Assembly (NCBI RefSeq): GCF_039538765.1
Contig: NZ_BAABCJ010000005.1
Coordinates: 248,001-312,000, forward strand
From: Zhihengliuella alba
GTDB taxonomy: Bacteria > Actinomycetota > Actinomycetes > Actinomycetales > Micrococcaceae
Length of the DNA: 64,000 bases
Reading direction: 5' to 3'
Shown: positions 32,239-40,587 of the stretch, piece after piece
How the letters are laid out: the number at the start of each line of letters is the position of its first letter
Position numbering within the stretch: position 1 is the stretch's first letter
The notes under the pieces: model-generated
The model's database searches: none
Seen by the model: only the letters and a program-made list of their open reading frames with translations
Told to the model about the DNA's origin: nothing
Program-made: the position numbers and the translations under genes

Positions 32239-33177
32239 CTAGAAGCGCAGGTTCCGGAGGTAGTTGAAGCCGACCTCGGCCGTCTGCAGCGGCGTGACGT
32301 CCGGCCGATCGTTCTCCACGATGAACTCCTTCGGCCGGTGGGCCGCGAAGATCCGCGCGAAGTCGATCGTGCCCGTGCCGAGGTCCGCGAAGTCGCCCGA
32401 GGCGTCGCGGTCCTTCACGTGGTACTGCAGGACCTTCTGCGGGGACTGCAGGATGGTGTCGATCGCGAACTGCACGGGATCCGCCGCGCCGACGCCGACG
32501 CCGCCGGTGACGGCCCAGTAGAGATCGATCTCGAAGTGCACCAGGCTCGGGTCCAGGCGCTCCGTGAAGATGTCCCACGGGGTGACGCCGCCGCCGACGT
32601 CGGTCGTGAACTCGTGCGCGTGGTTGTGGTAGCCGTACTTGAGGCCTGCGGCCTGCGCGACGGCAGCCTCGGCGTTCATCTCGTCCGCCCACCGGCGCCA
32701 GTCGTCACCATTGCTCGAGACGAGATAGGGGACGTTCATGTGCGTCTGGCCGAGGGTGAGGGCGTTCGCGATCTTGCCCTCCAGCGACGCGGAGTCGCGG
32801 CTGATGCCGTCGTGGCTCGAGGAGGGGCGGATGCCCAGCGCGTCCAGCGTCGAACGCATGCTCTCGGCCGTGCGGCCGTAGAGCCCGGCCAGCTCGACCT
32901 TCTGGTAGCCGTAGTCCGCCAGGCTGGCCAGGGTCGCGTCCACACCCTCGCCGTTCATGATCGAGCGGAGCGTGTAGAGCTGGATGCTGATCAGACCCGG
33001 CGGGACGGGCTTCCCGGCGCCGCCGCCCGGAGCGGCGAAGGCCGCCGCCCCGCCGACGGTGGCGAGGCCGGCCCCGAGGCCGAGGGCTGCGGCACCGCGC
33101 AGGAAGCCGCGTCGGTCGACGCCCTTCTGCTCGAGGGACTTGTTCAGGGCGGCAGAAGCATTGAAACCGAAGCACAT
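32239..33177 (-). CDS. Tat-exported sugar phosphate isomerase/epimerase-like protein
   Basis: 312 residues from the ATG at 33177 (GAAAGG upstream). A twin-arginine signal, DRRGFLRG near residue 21 with a following hydrophobic stretch, directs export. The mature part is a xylose-isomerase-like TIM barrel: ISIQLYTLRS, YGYQKVELAGLYG, GLKYGYHNHAHEF, VHFEIDLYW and LQYHVKDRDASGDFADLGTG, with His, Asp and Glu metal ligands. Substrate unknown; exported relatives often act with dehydrogenases on oxidised sugars or glycosides. The ROK regulator gene lies 149 nt upstream on the same strand, and a 15-bp motif shared with the ROK promoter region is at 33265. Confidence 0.85.
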   Translation of the reverse strand: MCFGFNASAALNKSLEQKGVDRRGFLRGAAALGLGAGLATVGGAAAFAAPGGGAGKPVPPGLISIQLYTLRSIMNGEGVDATLASLADYGYQKVELAGLYGRTAESMRSTLDALGIRPSSSHDGISRDSASLEGKIANALTLGQTHMNVPYLVSSNGDDWRRWADEMNAEAAVAQAAGLKYGYHNHAHEFTTDVGGGVTPWDIFTERLDPSLVHFEIDLYWAVTGGVGVGAADPVQFAIDTILQSPQKVLQYHVKDRDASGDFADLGTGTIDFARIFAAHRPKEFIVENDRPDVTPLQTAEVGFNYLRNLRF

Positions 33178-33264
33178 GGTGGTTGCCTTTCTGGCAATTC
33201 TGGAGAACGCCCGGCTCGGCGAGAGCTTCGACGTCCGGATGATGTGACCACCGTTACACCATTT

Positions 33265-33285
33265 CCGGCTTTTGTTGTCTGTCAA
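33265..33285 (-). promoter_or_regulatory. Shared 15-bp motif and TTGACA box upstream of the Tat-exported isomerase
   Basis: CCGGCTTTTGTTGTC (33265-33279) matches CCGGCTTTGGTTGAC at 34562-34576 at 13 of 15 positions. Directly beside it, on the minus strand, is TTGACA (33285-33280), a consensus -35. It is a candidate operator of the adjacent ROK regulator. Confidence 0.45.
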
Positions 33286-33326
33286 GCAAAACTCGTCGGC
33301 AATCCTCGAAAGACCGTCGAGCCCGC

Positions 33327-34526
33327 TCAGCTGCCGGTCAGCCCGTTGACCATCTCGTCGATCCGCTCCGGGGACATCGCGTGGTGGATGGCCAGCATGC
33401 TCGCGCCCAGGACGCCCGCGTCGAGCCCAGAGCCCGACTGCACGATGCGCAGGTGCTGGGTCGCGAGGGGAATGGTGCGCGAGTAGACCATCTCGCGGAT
33501 CCCGGCGATGAAGTGCTCCCCGGTGAGCGTCATGGAGCCGCCCACGACGATCACCGACGGATTGATCAGGCTGACGCATGCGGAGAGGACCTCGCCCACG
33601 TCCCGCCCGGCCTGCCGCACCGCGTGGACCGCCTCGGTGTTCCCGGCCCCCACGAGCCGGACCACGTCCTCGCCGGTCTGGGCGTCCAGGCCTTGGGCCC
33701 GCAGTTTGGTGGCGACCGCTGGGCCGGAGGCCACGGCCTCGAGGCAGTCCTGGTTCCCACAGTGGCAGGGGACCCCGTTGCCGCTGTGCACCCGGATGTG
33801 CCCGATGTCGCCGGCAACGCCGTCGGCGCCGCGCTGCAGCATGCCGCTGGAGACGATGCCGGCGCCGATGCCCGTGGCGATCTTGACGAAGAGCAGGTTG
33901 TCGACGTCCGGCCAGGCCACATTGCGCTCGCCGAGCGCCATGATGTTGACGTCGTTGTCCACCAGGACGGGGACGTGGAAGTGGTCCTGGAGGAATCCCG
34001 GGACGTCGAAGCCGTTCCACCCGGGCATGATCGGCGGGTTGATCGGTCGCCCGGTCCGGTGTTCGACGGGTCCGGGGACGCCGACCCCGATGGCCAGCAG
34101 GTCGCCGGCAGCGCGGCCCGACTCCTGCATCAGCTCGTGGCACAGCTCGACCACCGCCTCCAGGACGACGTCGGGGCCCTGGCTGACCTCGAGGGTGCGC
34201 CCCGCCTCGCGGAGCCGGTGCCCGGCCAGGTCCGTCAGGGCGACGCGGAGGTGGGACGCTCCGATGTCGACGCCGAGGACCGCCTTGCTGCCGGCCCGCA
34301 GCGCGATGCGGGACGAGGGGCGCCCGCCGGTCGAGACGGCCTCGTCGACGAAGCCGATCAGGCCCAGCTCCATGAGGGCCTCGATGCGGAGGGTCACGGT
34401 GGAGCGGGCCAGCCCCATCTGCTCGGCGAGCTCCGTCCGGGTCCTCGGGCGTCCGTCGCGGAGGAGCTGGAAGAGCTCGCTGGCGCCGGAGCCGCCGAGG
34501 CCGCTGAAGTTGCTTATGTCACTCAC
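33327..34526 (-). CDS. ROK-family transcriptional regulator
   Basis: 399 residues from the GTG at 34526. An N-terminal winged helix (SELFQLLRDGRPRTRTELAE then MGLARSTVTLRIEALMELGL, residues about 12-60) precedes the ROK fold. That has VLGVDIGASHLRVAL, GVGVPGPVEHRTG, VPVLVDNDVNIMALGE and the zinc motif CHCGNQDCLE near residue 270. The regulators are typically repressors relieved by a sugar or sugar phosphate. It lies between a secreted isomerase gene on the same strand and the divergent Ebo-type operon, so it is the obvious candidate to control both. Confidence 0.9.
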   Translation of the reverse strand: MSDISNFSGLGGSGASELFQLLRDGRPRTRTELAEQMGLARSTVTLRIEALMELGLIGFVDEAVSTGGRPSSRIALRAGSKAVLGVDIGASHLRVALTDLAGHRLREAGRTLEVSQGPDVVLEAVVELCHELMQESGRAAGDLLAIGVGVPGPVEHRTGRPINPPIMPGWNGFDVPGFLQDHFHVPVLVDNDVNIMALGERNVAWPDVDNLLFVKIATGIGAGIVSSGMLQRGADGVAGDIGHIRVHSGNGVPCHCGNQDCLEAVASGPAVATKLRAQGLDAQTGEDVVRLVGAGNTEAVHAVRQAGRDVGEVLSACVSLINPSVIVVGGSMTLTGEHFIAGIREMVYSRTIPLATQHLRIVQSGSGLDAGVLGASMLAIHHAMSPERIDEMVNGLTGS

Positions 34527-34561
34527 CGACTCATTACAGCATACTGATCGACGAAACACCT

Positions 34562-34576
34562 CCGGCTTTGGTTGAC
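34562..34576 (+). promoter_or_regulatory. Second copy of the CCGGCTTTkGTTGwC motif
   Basis: CCGGCTTTGGTTGAC, 36 nt from the ROK start codon. The other copy is upstream of the isomerase gene at 33265-33279. Confidence 0.4.
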
Positions 34577-34622
34577 ATTCAGAAACTTCCCACCCCGCAG
34601 GCCCCGCAGTCGGGTTGATGCA

Positions 34623-34634
34623 CGTAGTGGTGCG
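34623..34634 (+). promoter_or_regulatory. Shared motif CGTAGTGGTGCG (first copy)
   Basis: The same 12 bases recur at 43262-43273 before the PQQ-type dehydrogenase gene. Candidate co-regulatory site. Confidence 0.35.
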
Positions 34635-34717
34635 GCCCGCCGACACAGCGATCGATTCAATTCGCCGGAACATCACAGACTCAGGCCGTGGATATATCGC
34701 GACAAGTCGAAGATTCG

Positions 34718-34746
34718 TTGTTCACCGTCATTAGTCGTGCTACGTT
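34718..34746 (+). promoter_or_regulatory. Promoter TTGTTC-N17-TACGTT for the Ebo-type operon
   Basis: -35 TTGTTC (34718-34723) and -10 TACGTT (34741-34746) with 17-nt spacing, about 107 nt before the first start codon at 34853. Confidence 0.55.
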
Positions 34747-34852
34747 CTGTGATCAACGTCTCGTTGGCGACCGGAGTGCGGCGATCCCGCCGCGCCGACC
34801 GATGCGCCGCGCGGCCGTCGGCTCAGCAGAGACGCACTTCGAGGAGGAAGTC

Positions 34853-35809
34853 TTGACTCACCACGCCACCGCCCCTGCGGGAACCACCCGACGCCGGAGG
34901 TCCCGCCGTCTTGGGGCCGTCGCAGCCCTCTCCCTGATGGCCGGCGCCGCCCTGGCGGGCCAGCCGGCCACCGCCGCACCGGCCGCACCGGCCGGGGACG
35001 CTGCCTCGCAGTGCGCGGGCCGCGGCATCCCGGCCAGCAAGATCTCGATCCAGATGTTCAGCTACTTCGGCTGGAGCCGAGAGGCGGGCACGGAGGCCGT
35101 CCTCGCCGAGCTGGCAGAGATCGGCTACCAGAACGTGGAGCCATTCGGCGGGACGTACGAGGGCCGCACGGCCGAGCAGTTCAGAGAGCTGCTGGACCAG
35201 TACGGGCTGAAGGCGCCGACCTCCCACGGCAGCACGGACGAGGCTCGCTTCGACGACACCATCGCCTTCGCCAAGACGGTCGGCCAGAAGTACATGGGCT
35301 CCGGCGGGTCCGCGTCGCCGGGGATCGGATCCCTCGAGGACACGCTCGCCACGGCCGAGGCGCTCGACCGGCTCGGCGAGAGGTCGAAGAAGTCCGGCAC
35401 CGGCAAGATCTTCGTGCACAACCACCAGAGCGAGTTCACCACGCAGTACGTCGACCCCGGGTCGGGCGAGACGAAGAGCGCCTGGGAACTGCTCGTGGAG
35501 AACACCGACCCGCGCTACGTCACCTTCCAGCTGGACGTCCTCTGGGCCGCCGACGCCGGCATCGATGTCGCACAGCTGATCGAGGAGCACGGAGACCGGA
35601 TCGAGCTCCTGCACGTGAAGGACGGACTCCTCAACGGCGACGAGCGCGCGATTCCGACCGACGTCGGGGAGGGCGAGCTGGACTGGGCGCCGATCCTCGA
35701 CGCGGCCCAGGGCAAGGTCAAGTACTACATCGTCGAGCGGGACGGGGCGCCGGCCACCGCCGAGTTCGCGCAGGACAGCTTCGACTTCCTGACCTGCTAC
35801 ACGTACTGA
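34853..35809 (+). CDS. Secreted sugar phosphate isomerase/epimerase-like protein
   Basis: 318 residues from a TTG at 34853, preceded by GAGGAGGAAG; an ATG further upstream would bury the signal peptide. N-terminus RRRRSRRLGAVAALSLMAG then an AxA site (TAAPAAPAG) is a Sec or Tat signal. The mature xylose-isomerase-like TIM barrel shows ISIQMFSYFGWSREAG, GYQNVEPFGGTYEG, FVHNHQSEFTTQY, VTFQLDVLWAADAG and LLHVKDGLLNG. It is a distant relative of the Tat-exported protein at 32239 on the other side of the ROK gene. It is the first gene of the Ebo-type operon; the next gene follows after 80 nt. Confidence 0.85.
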   Translation: MTHHATAPAGTTRRRRSRRLGAVAALSLMAGAALAGQPATAAPAAPAGDAASQCAGRGIPASKISIQMFSYFGWSREAGTEAVLAELAEIGYQNVEPFGGTYEGRTAEQFRELLDQYGLKAPTSHGSTDEARFDDTIAFAKTVGQKYMGSGGSASPGIGSLEDTLATAEALDRLGERSKKSGTGKIFVHNHQSEFTTQYVDPGSGETKSAWELLVENTDPRYVTFQLDVLWAADAGIDVAQLIEEHGDRIELLHVKDGLLNGDERAIPTDVGEGELDWAPILDAAQGKVKYYIVERDGAPATAEFAQDSFDFLTCYTY

Positions 35810-35889
35810 CCGCCGCGCGGCCCGGCCTGCGCACGCACCATCCCTGCTCGTCGGCAGGGCGCCACCCCACCGTGAAAGGAAGAACCAAC

Positions 35890-37176
35890 GTGGGCATAAC
35901 AGCCGAAGAGAGGCCCGGCGGGACCGCGCCCGGGAGCGCCCGGGCACCGGGGAGGACCGGCCTCTGGCTCATCGGTGCACGCGGCTCCGTCGCGACCACC
36001 GCCACGGCGGGCCTGGCGGCGATCGCCGGCGGCCTGGCCCCCGCCACCGGCTGCGTGACCGAGCAGGGCCGGCTCGGTGCCCTCCCCCTGACTGCCTTCG
36101 GCGACCTGGTGGTCGGCGGGCACGACATCAGCGAGGTCTCCATCGCCAAGCGCGCGGAGCTCCTGGTGGAGTCCGGCATGCTCCCGCTGCGGCTGGTCGA
36201 GTCCGTCCGCGACGAGCTGGACGAGGCGGACGAGCGGGTGCGCCCGGGCTACTACCCGGCCGGGCCGGGATCCGCCGCGGGGCACGCGCCCGGCGGGGCG
36301 GCCGCGGTCTCCCAGGCGGACGCCGCGCGCCGGCTGGCCCGGGACATCACCGCGTTCCGCGAGGACCACGGGCTCGACCGCGTGGTCGTCATCGACGTCG
36401 CGTCCACGGAGCCGCCAATCGACGACCGGCCCGAGTTCGCCGATCCGGCGCTGCTCCTCGAGGCCCTGGAAGACCCGTCGCGGCAGATCCTCCCGCCGAG
36501 CTCGCTCGGCGCCTACGCGGCGATCCTCGCCGGAGCCCCCTACGCCTGCTTCACGCCCTCGGCCGCGCTGGGCATTCCCGCGCTGCGCCGGCTCGCCGAG
36601 GAGCGCGGCCTCCCCACCGCCGGGCAGGACGGCAAGACCGGACAGACGTGGCTGCGCTCCGTCCTCGCCCCGGCCTTCGCCGCCCGCGGGCTGCGGGTGC
36701 TGTCCTGGGCCGGCGCCAACCTCCTCGGCGGAGGCGACGGTGCGACCCTCGCCGACCCGCAGGCGGTGGCCGGCAAGCTGCAGTCCAAGAATCGCGGCCT
36801 GCAGCAGCTGACCGGCGGCGCCACCACGCCCCTGCACATCGACAACGTCCAGGACCTCGGCGAGACCAAGGTCGCGTGGGACCACATCAACGTGGAGGGC
36901 TTCCTCGGCTCCCGCCTGTCGCTCCAGACCACGTGGTCCGCGTTCGACTCGATGCTCGCCGCCCCCATGCTCCTCGACCTCGCCCGGCTCCTGGCGCTCG
37001 CCGACGCGGCGGGGGAGAGCGGCCACATCGCGGCACTCGGCTTCTTCTTCAAGGACCCCTGGGGCAGCGACGAGCACTCCTTCGCCGAGCAGACCCGCCT
37101 CCTCGCCGAGTGGGCGGAGGCCGCCAGCGCCCGGGTCGCCTCCCGCAGCGGGGCCGGCGGCGGGAGCCGCCCGTGA
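35890..37176 (+). CDS. myo-Inositol-1-phosphate synthase homologue in the Ebo cluster
   Basis: 428 residues from the GTG at 35890 (AAAGGAAG upstream). N-terminal Rossmann segment LWLIGARGSVATTATAG. The core motif SWAGANLLGGGDGATLADP corresponds to the eukaryotic SYNHLGNNDGxNLSAP segment, and ETKVAWDHINVEGFLGS plus DSMLAAPMLLDLARL match the catalytic C-terminal region, including a conserved Lys. The family isomerises glucose 6-phosphate to a cyclitol phosphate using NAD internally. Several normally invariant residues differ, so the exact substrate may differ too. It stands where other Ebo clusters have the dehydroquinate-synthase-like EboD, another sugar-phosphate cyclase. GTGA overlap couples it to the UbiA gene. 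Confidence 0.85.
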   Translation: MGITAEERPGGTAPGSARAPGRTGLWLIGARGSVATTATAGLAAIAGGLAPATGCVTEQGRLGALPLTAFGDLVVGGHDISEVSIAKRAELLVESGMLPLRLVESVRDELDEADERVRPGYYPAGPGSAAGHAPGGAAAVSQADAARRLARDITAFREDHGLDRVVVIDVASTEPPIDDRPEFADPALLLEALEDPSRQILPPSSLGAYAAILAGAPYACFTPSAALGIPALRRLAEERGLPTAGQDGKTGQTWLRSVLAPAFAARGLRVLSWAGANLLGGGDGATLADPQAVAGKLQSKNRGLQQLTGGATTPLHIDNVQDLGETKVAWDHINVEGFLGSRLSLQTTWSAFDSMLAAPMLLDLARLLALADAAGESGHIAALGFFFKDPWGSDEHSFAEQTRLLAEWAEAASARVASRSGAGGGSRP

Positions 37177-38078
37177 GCGGCCCCTCCGCGAGCGCCATGC
37201 GGGACTACCTCGAGCTCGTGCGCGCTCCCGCGGTCCTCACGGTCCTCGGGGACACCCTGGCCGGCGGCGCGGCCGCCGGGCACCCGGTCGGCGGCCGCCG
37301 GCTCGCGCTGCCGCTGGCGAGCGCCTGCCTGTACGCCGGGGGGATGGCGCTCAACGACTACGCCGATCGCGGCATCGACGCCGTCGAGCGACCCGAGCGG
37401 CCCGTCCCCTCCGGCCGCATCAGCCCCGAGCGGGCGCTGGGCGCGGCGGCGGCCCTCACCGTCCTGGGCCTGGGCCTGAGTGCCGTGGGCGGCGGGCGCC
37501 GCTCGCTCGCCGTCGGCGCGCCGCTCGCCGCCGCGATCTGGTCCTACGACCTCGCGGCCAAGCGGCACCCCGTCCCCGCGGCCCTGACGATGGGCGTCTG
37601 CCGGGCCCTCGACGTCCTCATGGGCACCGGCACCGCGGACCTCCGCAGCGCGCTGCCCGCGGCCGCGGCCATGGGCGGCCACACCGTCGCCGTCACGGCC
37701 CTGTCCCGCGGTGAGGTCAACGGCACCGACACGACGACGGCGGCCGGCGCCGCCGCCACGACGGCCCTGGTCTCGGCGTCGGTCCTCGCCGGAGCGCCCC
37801 GCTCCTGGCGGGGCGCACTCCCGGTCCTCGCGGCCGTGGGGGTCTACGCCGCACGTTGCGCACCCGCGCAGGTGGAGGCGGCGCGGGACCCCGCCGCACG
37901 GAACGCCCTCGAGGCGACGAAGCGCGGCATCCGCGCGATGGTCCCGCTCCAGGCAGCCCTCGCGTTCCGCCACGGCAGTACCGCCGCCGGGCTGGCGGTC
38001 GCCGCCGTCGACGTGCTGGGGAAGGTCCTCCGCGCGCGTTCCGCCCGGGGCACGAACAGGGAGATGAGCGAGTCGTGA
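37173..38078 (+). CDS. eboC: EboC-type UbiA-family prenyltransferase
   Basis: 301 residues, GTG start overlapping the previous stop. About eight membrane helices. The first Asp-rich motif NDYADRGIDAVERPERPVP (about residues 60-78) and the second motif region YDLAAKRHPVP (about residue 125) are intact, so prenyl-diphosphate binding and catalysis are expected. The length fits UbiA enzymes of actinobacterial Ebo clusters (SCO3242-like family). The acceptor is unknown; the neighbouring cyclitol-phosphate synthase suggests a cyclitol or its derivative (inference). A polyprenyl diphosphate synthase gene at 47096 could supply the donor. Confidence 0.88.
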   Translation: MSGPSASAMRDYLELVRAPAVLTVLGDTLAGGAAAGHPVGGRRLALPLASACLYAGGMALNDYADRGIDAVERPERPVPSGRISPERALGAAAALTVLGLGLSAVGGGRRSLAVGAPLAAAIWSYDLAAKRHPVPAALTMGVCRALDVLMGTGTADLRSALPAAAAMGGHTVAVTALSRGEVNGTDTTTAAGAAATTALVSASVLAGAPRSWRGALPVLAAVGVYAARCAPAQVEAARDPAARNALEATKRGIRAMVPLQAALAFRHGSTAAGLAVAAVDVLGKVLRARSARGTNREMSES

Positions 38079-39739
38079 GCACCGAAGCGACCCCTACCGA
38101 GACGACCCCCGCGGGACCCACCGGGGGGACGGTGACCAGCGCCCGGGGGGACCGCGCCGAGCGGGCCGGCCTGCCCTTCGCGCTCGGGTACGGGACCAAC
38201 GGGTTCGCCGACCACCCGCTCCCGGTGGCGCTGGAGCTCCTCGCCGAGCAGGGGTACGACGCCGTGGCGCTGACCCTCGGCCACCCGCACCTGGACCCGT
38301 TCGCCGACGGCCTCGAGGAGCAGCTGCGCGCCCTCCGGGCCCGGCTCGACCGGCTCGGCCTCCGCGTGGTCGTCGAGACGGGCACGCGGTTCCTCCTCGA
38401 CCCCCGGCGCAAGCACCGCCCCACGCTGGTCGACGAGCACGCAGAGGCCCGCGTCGACTTCCTCCGCCGCGCCGTGGACATCGCCCACGCCCTCGACGCC
38501 GAGTGCGTCTCCTTCTTCTCGGGCGTCCTCCCGGACGGCGACTCCGCGGAGACCGGCTGGGAGCGGCTGACCCGCCGCCTGCCGGAGGTCGTCGCGCACG
38601 CGGATGCCCGCGGCGTGGTCCTCGCGGTGGAGCCCGAGCCCGGCATGCTCGTGGAGACCGTCGCCGACGCGCTGCGCCTACGCGCGGCCCTCGGGGACCC
38701 CGACCGCCTGCGGCTGACCGTGGACATCGGGCACTGCGTGGTGGTGGAGCCGGGCGGGGTCCGCGGCGCGCTGCTGCAGGCCGGGGACCTGCTGGCCAAC
38801 GTCCAGCTGGACGACATGCGCCCGCATGCCCACGAGCACCTGCCTTTCGGCGAGGGGATCGTGGACCTCCCGCTGGCCCTGGCCACGCTCGCCGAGCTCG
38901 ACTACCGGGGCGTGGCCGCTGTCGAGCTGCCCCGTCACTCCTTCGACGGACCAGGCCTCGCCGAGCGCAGCCTGGATGCACTCCGCACCGCCTGGGCCGA
39001 CGGCGCCCCGCAGCGCCGCTCCGCCACCTGGGTACGCGAGGGCGCCGCGGCCGTCGCCGCCGATCCCGGCGCCCTCGCCCGGGTCTTCGCGGTCGCGGGC
39101 CGGCACGTCGGCCGCGCCCCGCTGCATCCCGACGTCGACCCCGCCGGGATCCTCTTCGGGACCGCGGACGACCGCGCCCGCGCCGACCTGATCGTCCGGC
39201 TCGGCCGCACGCTGGAGCCCGGCGACCTCGCCTCCGCACTGCAGGAGCTCTACACCCGCGGCGACTCCGCCGAGCGGCGCGGCGTCCTCCGCGGCCTCGG
39301 CGCACTCGCTGAAGTCGGCCTGTTGGGGGAGCCCGCCATCGACACCAGTCCTCTCGGCACCCGGGCCGGTGCCAGTGACCTGGTCTCGATGGGCCTCGCC
39401 GTCACCGCCGACGCCCTCCGCGCCAACGAGACGAGCCTCGTCGCCGCGGCCGTCGGGCCCTTCGCCGCCGCCCATCTGGACCAGCACGCCTGGCGCCACG
39501 CGGTGCTGAAGCTCGTCTTCATGGGCGTCGGGCTGGAGGCCGTCGCCGGCCTGCGCGACCGGGCGGACGCGGAGCTCGCCCGCATGGCGGAGGACTTCGC
39601 CGCCGAGCGCCGCGCCGCAGGCCGCACCGTCCCCGCGGACCTGGACCTGCTCCTGCGGGCCGACGCCCGCCCCGCCACCCGTACGCCGTCGTCAGAGGAA
39701 GGACCAGCATGCGGATCTTCGATCCCCACATCCACATGA
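38075..39739 (+). CDS. eboA: TIM-barrel isomerase fused to an EboA domain
   Basis: 554 residues; GTG start overlaps the UbiA stop. Residues about 25-310 form a xylose-isomerase-like TIM barrel: FALGYGTNGFADHPLP, AVEPEPGMLVETVAD, LTVDIGHCVVVEPGG, LDDMRPHAHEHLPFGEG. Residues about 345-545 are the all-helical EboA domain: RADLIVRLGRTLEPGDLASAL-type start, ADALRANETSLVAAAVGP, LDQHAWRHAVLKLVFMG, and a helical end rich in Ala, Glu and Arg. In cyanobacteria and many other bacteria EboA is a separate protein. The fusion ties an isomerase to EboA directly. The last 31 nt overlap the TatD gene. Confidence 0.85.
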   Translation: MSTEATPTETTPAGPTGGTVTSARGDRAERAGLPFALGYGTNGFADHPLPVALELLAEQGYDAVALTLGHPHLDPFADGLEEQLRALRARLDRLGLRVVVETGTRFLLDPRRKHRPTLVDEHAEARVDFLRRAVDIAHALDAECVSFFSGVLPDGDSAETGWERLTRRLPEVVAHADARGVVLAVEPEPGMLVETVADALRLRAALGDPDRLRLTVDIGHCVVVEPGGVRGALLQAGDLLANVQLDDMRPHAHEHLPFGEGIVDLPLALATLAELDYRGVAAVELPRHSFDGPGLAERSLDALRTAWADGAPQRRSATWVREGAAAVAADPGALARVFAVAGRHVGRAPLHPDVDPAGILFGTADDRARADLIVRLGRTLEPGDLASALQELYTRGDSAERRGVLRGLGALAEVGLLGEPAIDTSPLGTRAGASDLVSMGLAVTADALRANETSLVAAAVGPFAAAHLDQHAWRHAVLKLVFMGVGLEAVAGLRDRADAELARMAEDFAAERRAAGRTVPADLDLLLRADARPATRTPSSEEGPACGSSIPTST

Positions 39740-40587
39740 CCAGCCGCACCACGAACGACTACGAGGCGATGTACGCCGCCGGCGTCCGCGCCCTCGTGGA
39801 ACCCGCGTTCTGGCTGGGGCAGCCGCGCACCAGCGTCGGCTCGTTCATCGACTACTTCGACGCGCTGCTGGGCTGGGAGCGCTTCCGCGCCGCGCAGTTC
39901 GGCATCCGCCACCACGCGACCATCGCCCTGAACCCCAAGGAGGCCAACGACCCGCGCTGCGTGCCGGTCCTCGACGAGCTGCCGCGCTACCTCGTGAAGG
40001 AGGGCGTGGTCGCGGTCGGCGAGATCGGCTACGACTCCATGACCCACGCCGAGGACGCGGCGTTCAGCCGCCAGCTCGAGCTCGCGCGCGAGTACGAGCT
40101 GCCCGTCATGGTCCACACTCCGCACCGCGAGAAGCTCGCCGGCACCCACCGGACCCTCGACGTCGTCCGCGAGTCCGGCATCGCCCCGGAGACCGTCCTG
40201 GTGGACCACCTCAACGAGACCAACATCGGGATCGTCAAGGACGCCGGCGCCTGGATGGGCTTCTCCATCTACCCGGACACCAAGATGGACGAGGACCGCA
40301 TGGTCGCCCTGCTGCAGCAGTACGGGACCGAGCGGATCCTCGTGAACTCAGCGGCCGACTGGGGCCGCTCCGACCCGTTGAAGACGCGGCGCACCGCCGA
40401 CGCCATGCTGGCCGCCGGCTTCTCCGACGACGACGTCGACCGGGTCCTGTGGCGCAACCCCGTCGAGTTCTACGGTCAGAGCGGGCAGCTGATCCTCGAC
40501 CCGATCCCCGGCTTCGACGCGGCCGGGCACCCGGACCCGGCCGCCGGCTTCGAGGGCAACTCGGTGCTCCGCGGGGCGCGCGTCTGA
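39709..40587 (+). CDS. eboB: EboB-type TatD-family metal hydrolase
   Basis: 292 residues. N-terminal metal site DPHIH (residues 5-9), then VVAVGEIGYD (bridging Glu, about residue 105), LPVMVHTPH (His), LVDHLNETN (His) and NSAADWG (Asp), so all ligands of an amidohydrolase/TatD dinuclear site are present. Ebo-type TatD proteins form their own branch, distinct from DNA-repair TatD; the substrate is not established. The ATG has AGGAAGGACC upstream. It ends TGATG, overlapping the EboE start by 1 nt. Confidence 0.88.
   Translation: MRIFDPHIHMTSRTTNDYEAMYAAGVRALVEPAFWLGQPRTSVGSFIDYFDALLGWERFRAAQFGIRHHATIALNPKEANDPRCVPVLDELPRYLVKEGVVAVGEIGYDSMTHAEDAAFSRQLELAREYELPVMVHTPHREKLAGTHRTLDVVRESGIAPETVLVDHLNETNIGIVKDAGAWMGFSIYPDTKMDEDRMVALLQQYGTERILVNSAADWGRSDPLKTRRTADAMLAAGFSDDDVDRVLWRNPVEFYGQSGQLILDPIPGFDAAGHPDPAAGFEGNSVLRGARV

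Larger units (their letters stand above)
34527..34852. other. Divergent control region of the ROK gene and Ebo-type operon
   Basis: 326 bases without a gene. It contains the shared motif at 34562-34576, the motif CGTAGTGGTGCG at 34623-34634 (also at 43262), and the promoter at 34718-34746. The stretch 34680-34760 is AT-rich for this genome. Confidence 0.55.
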
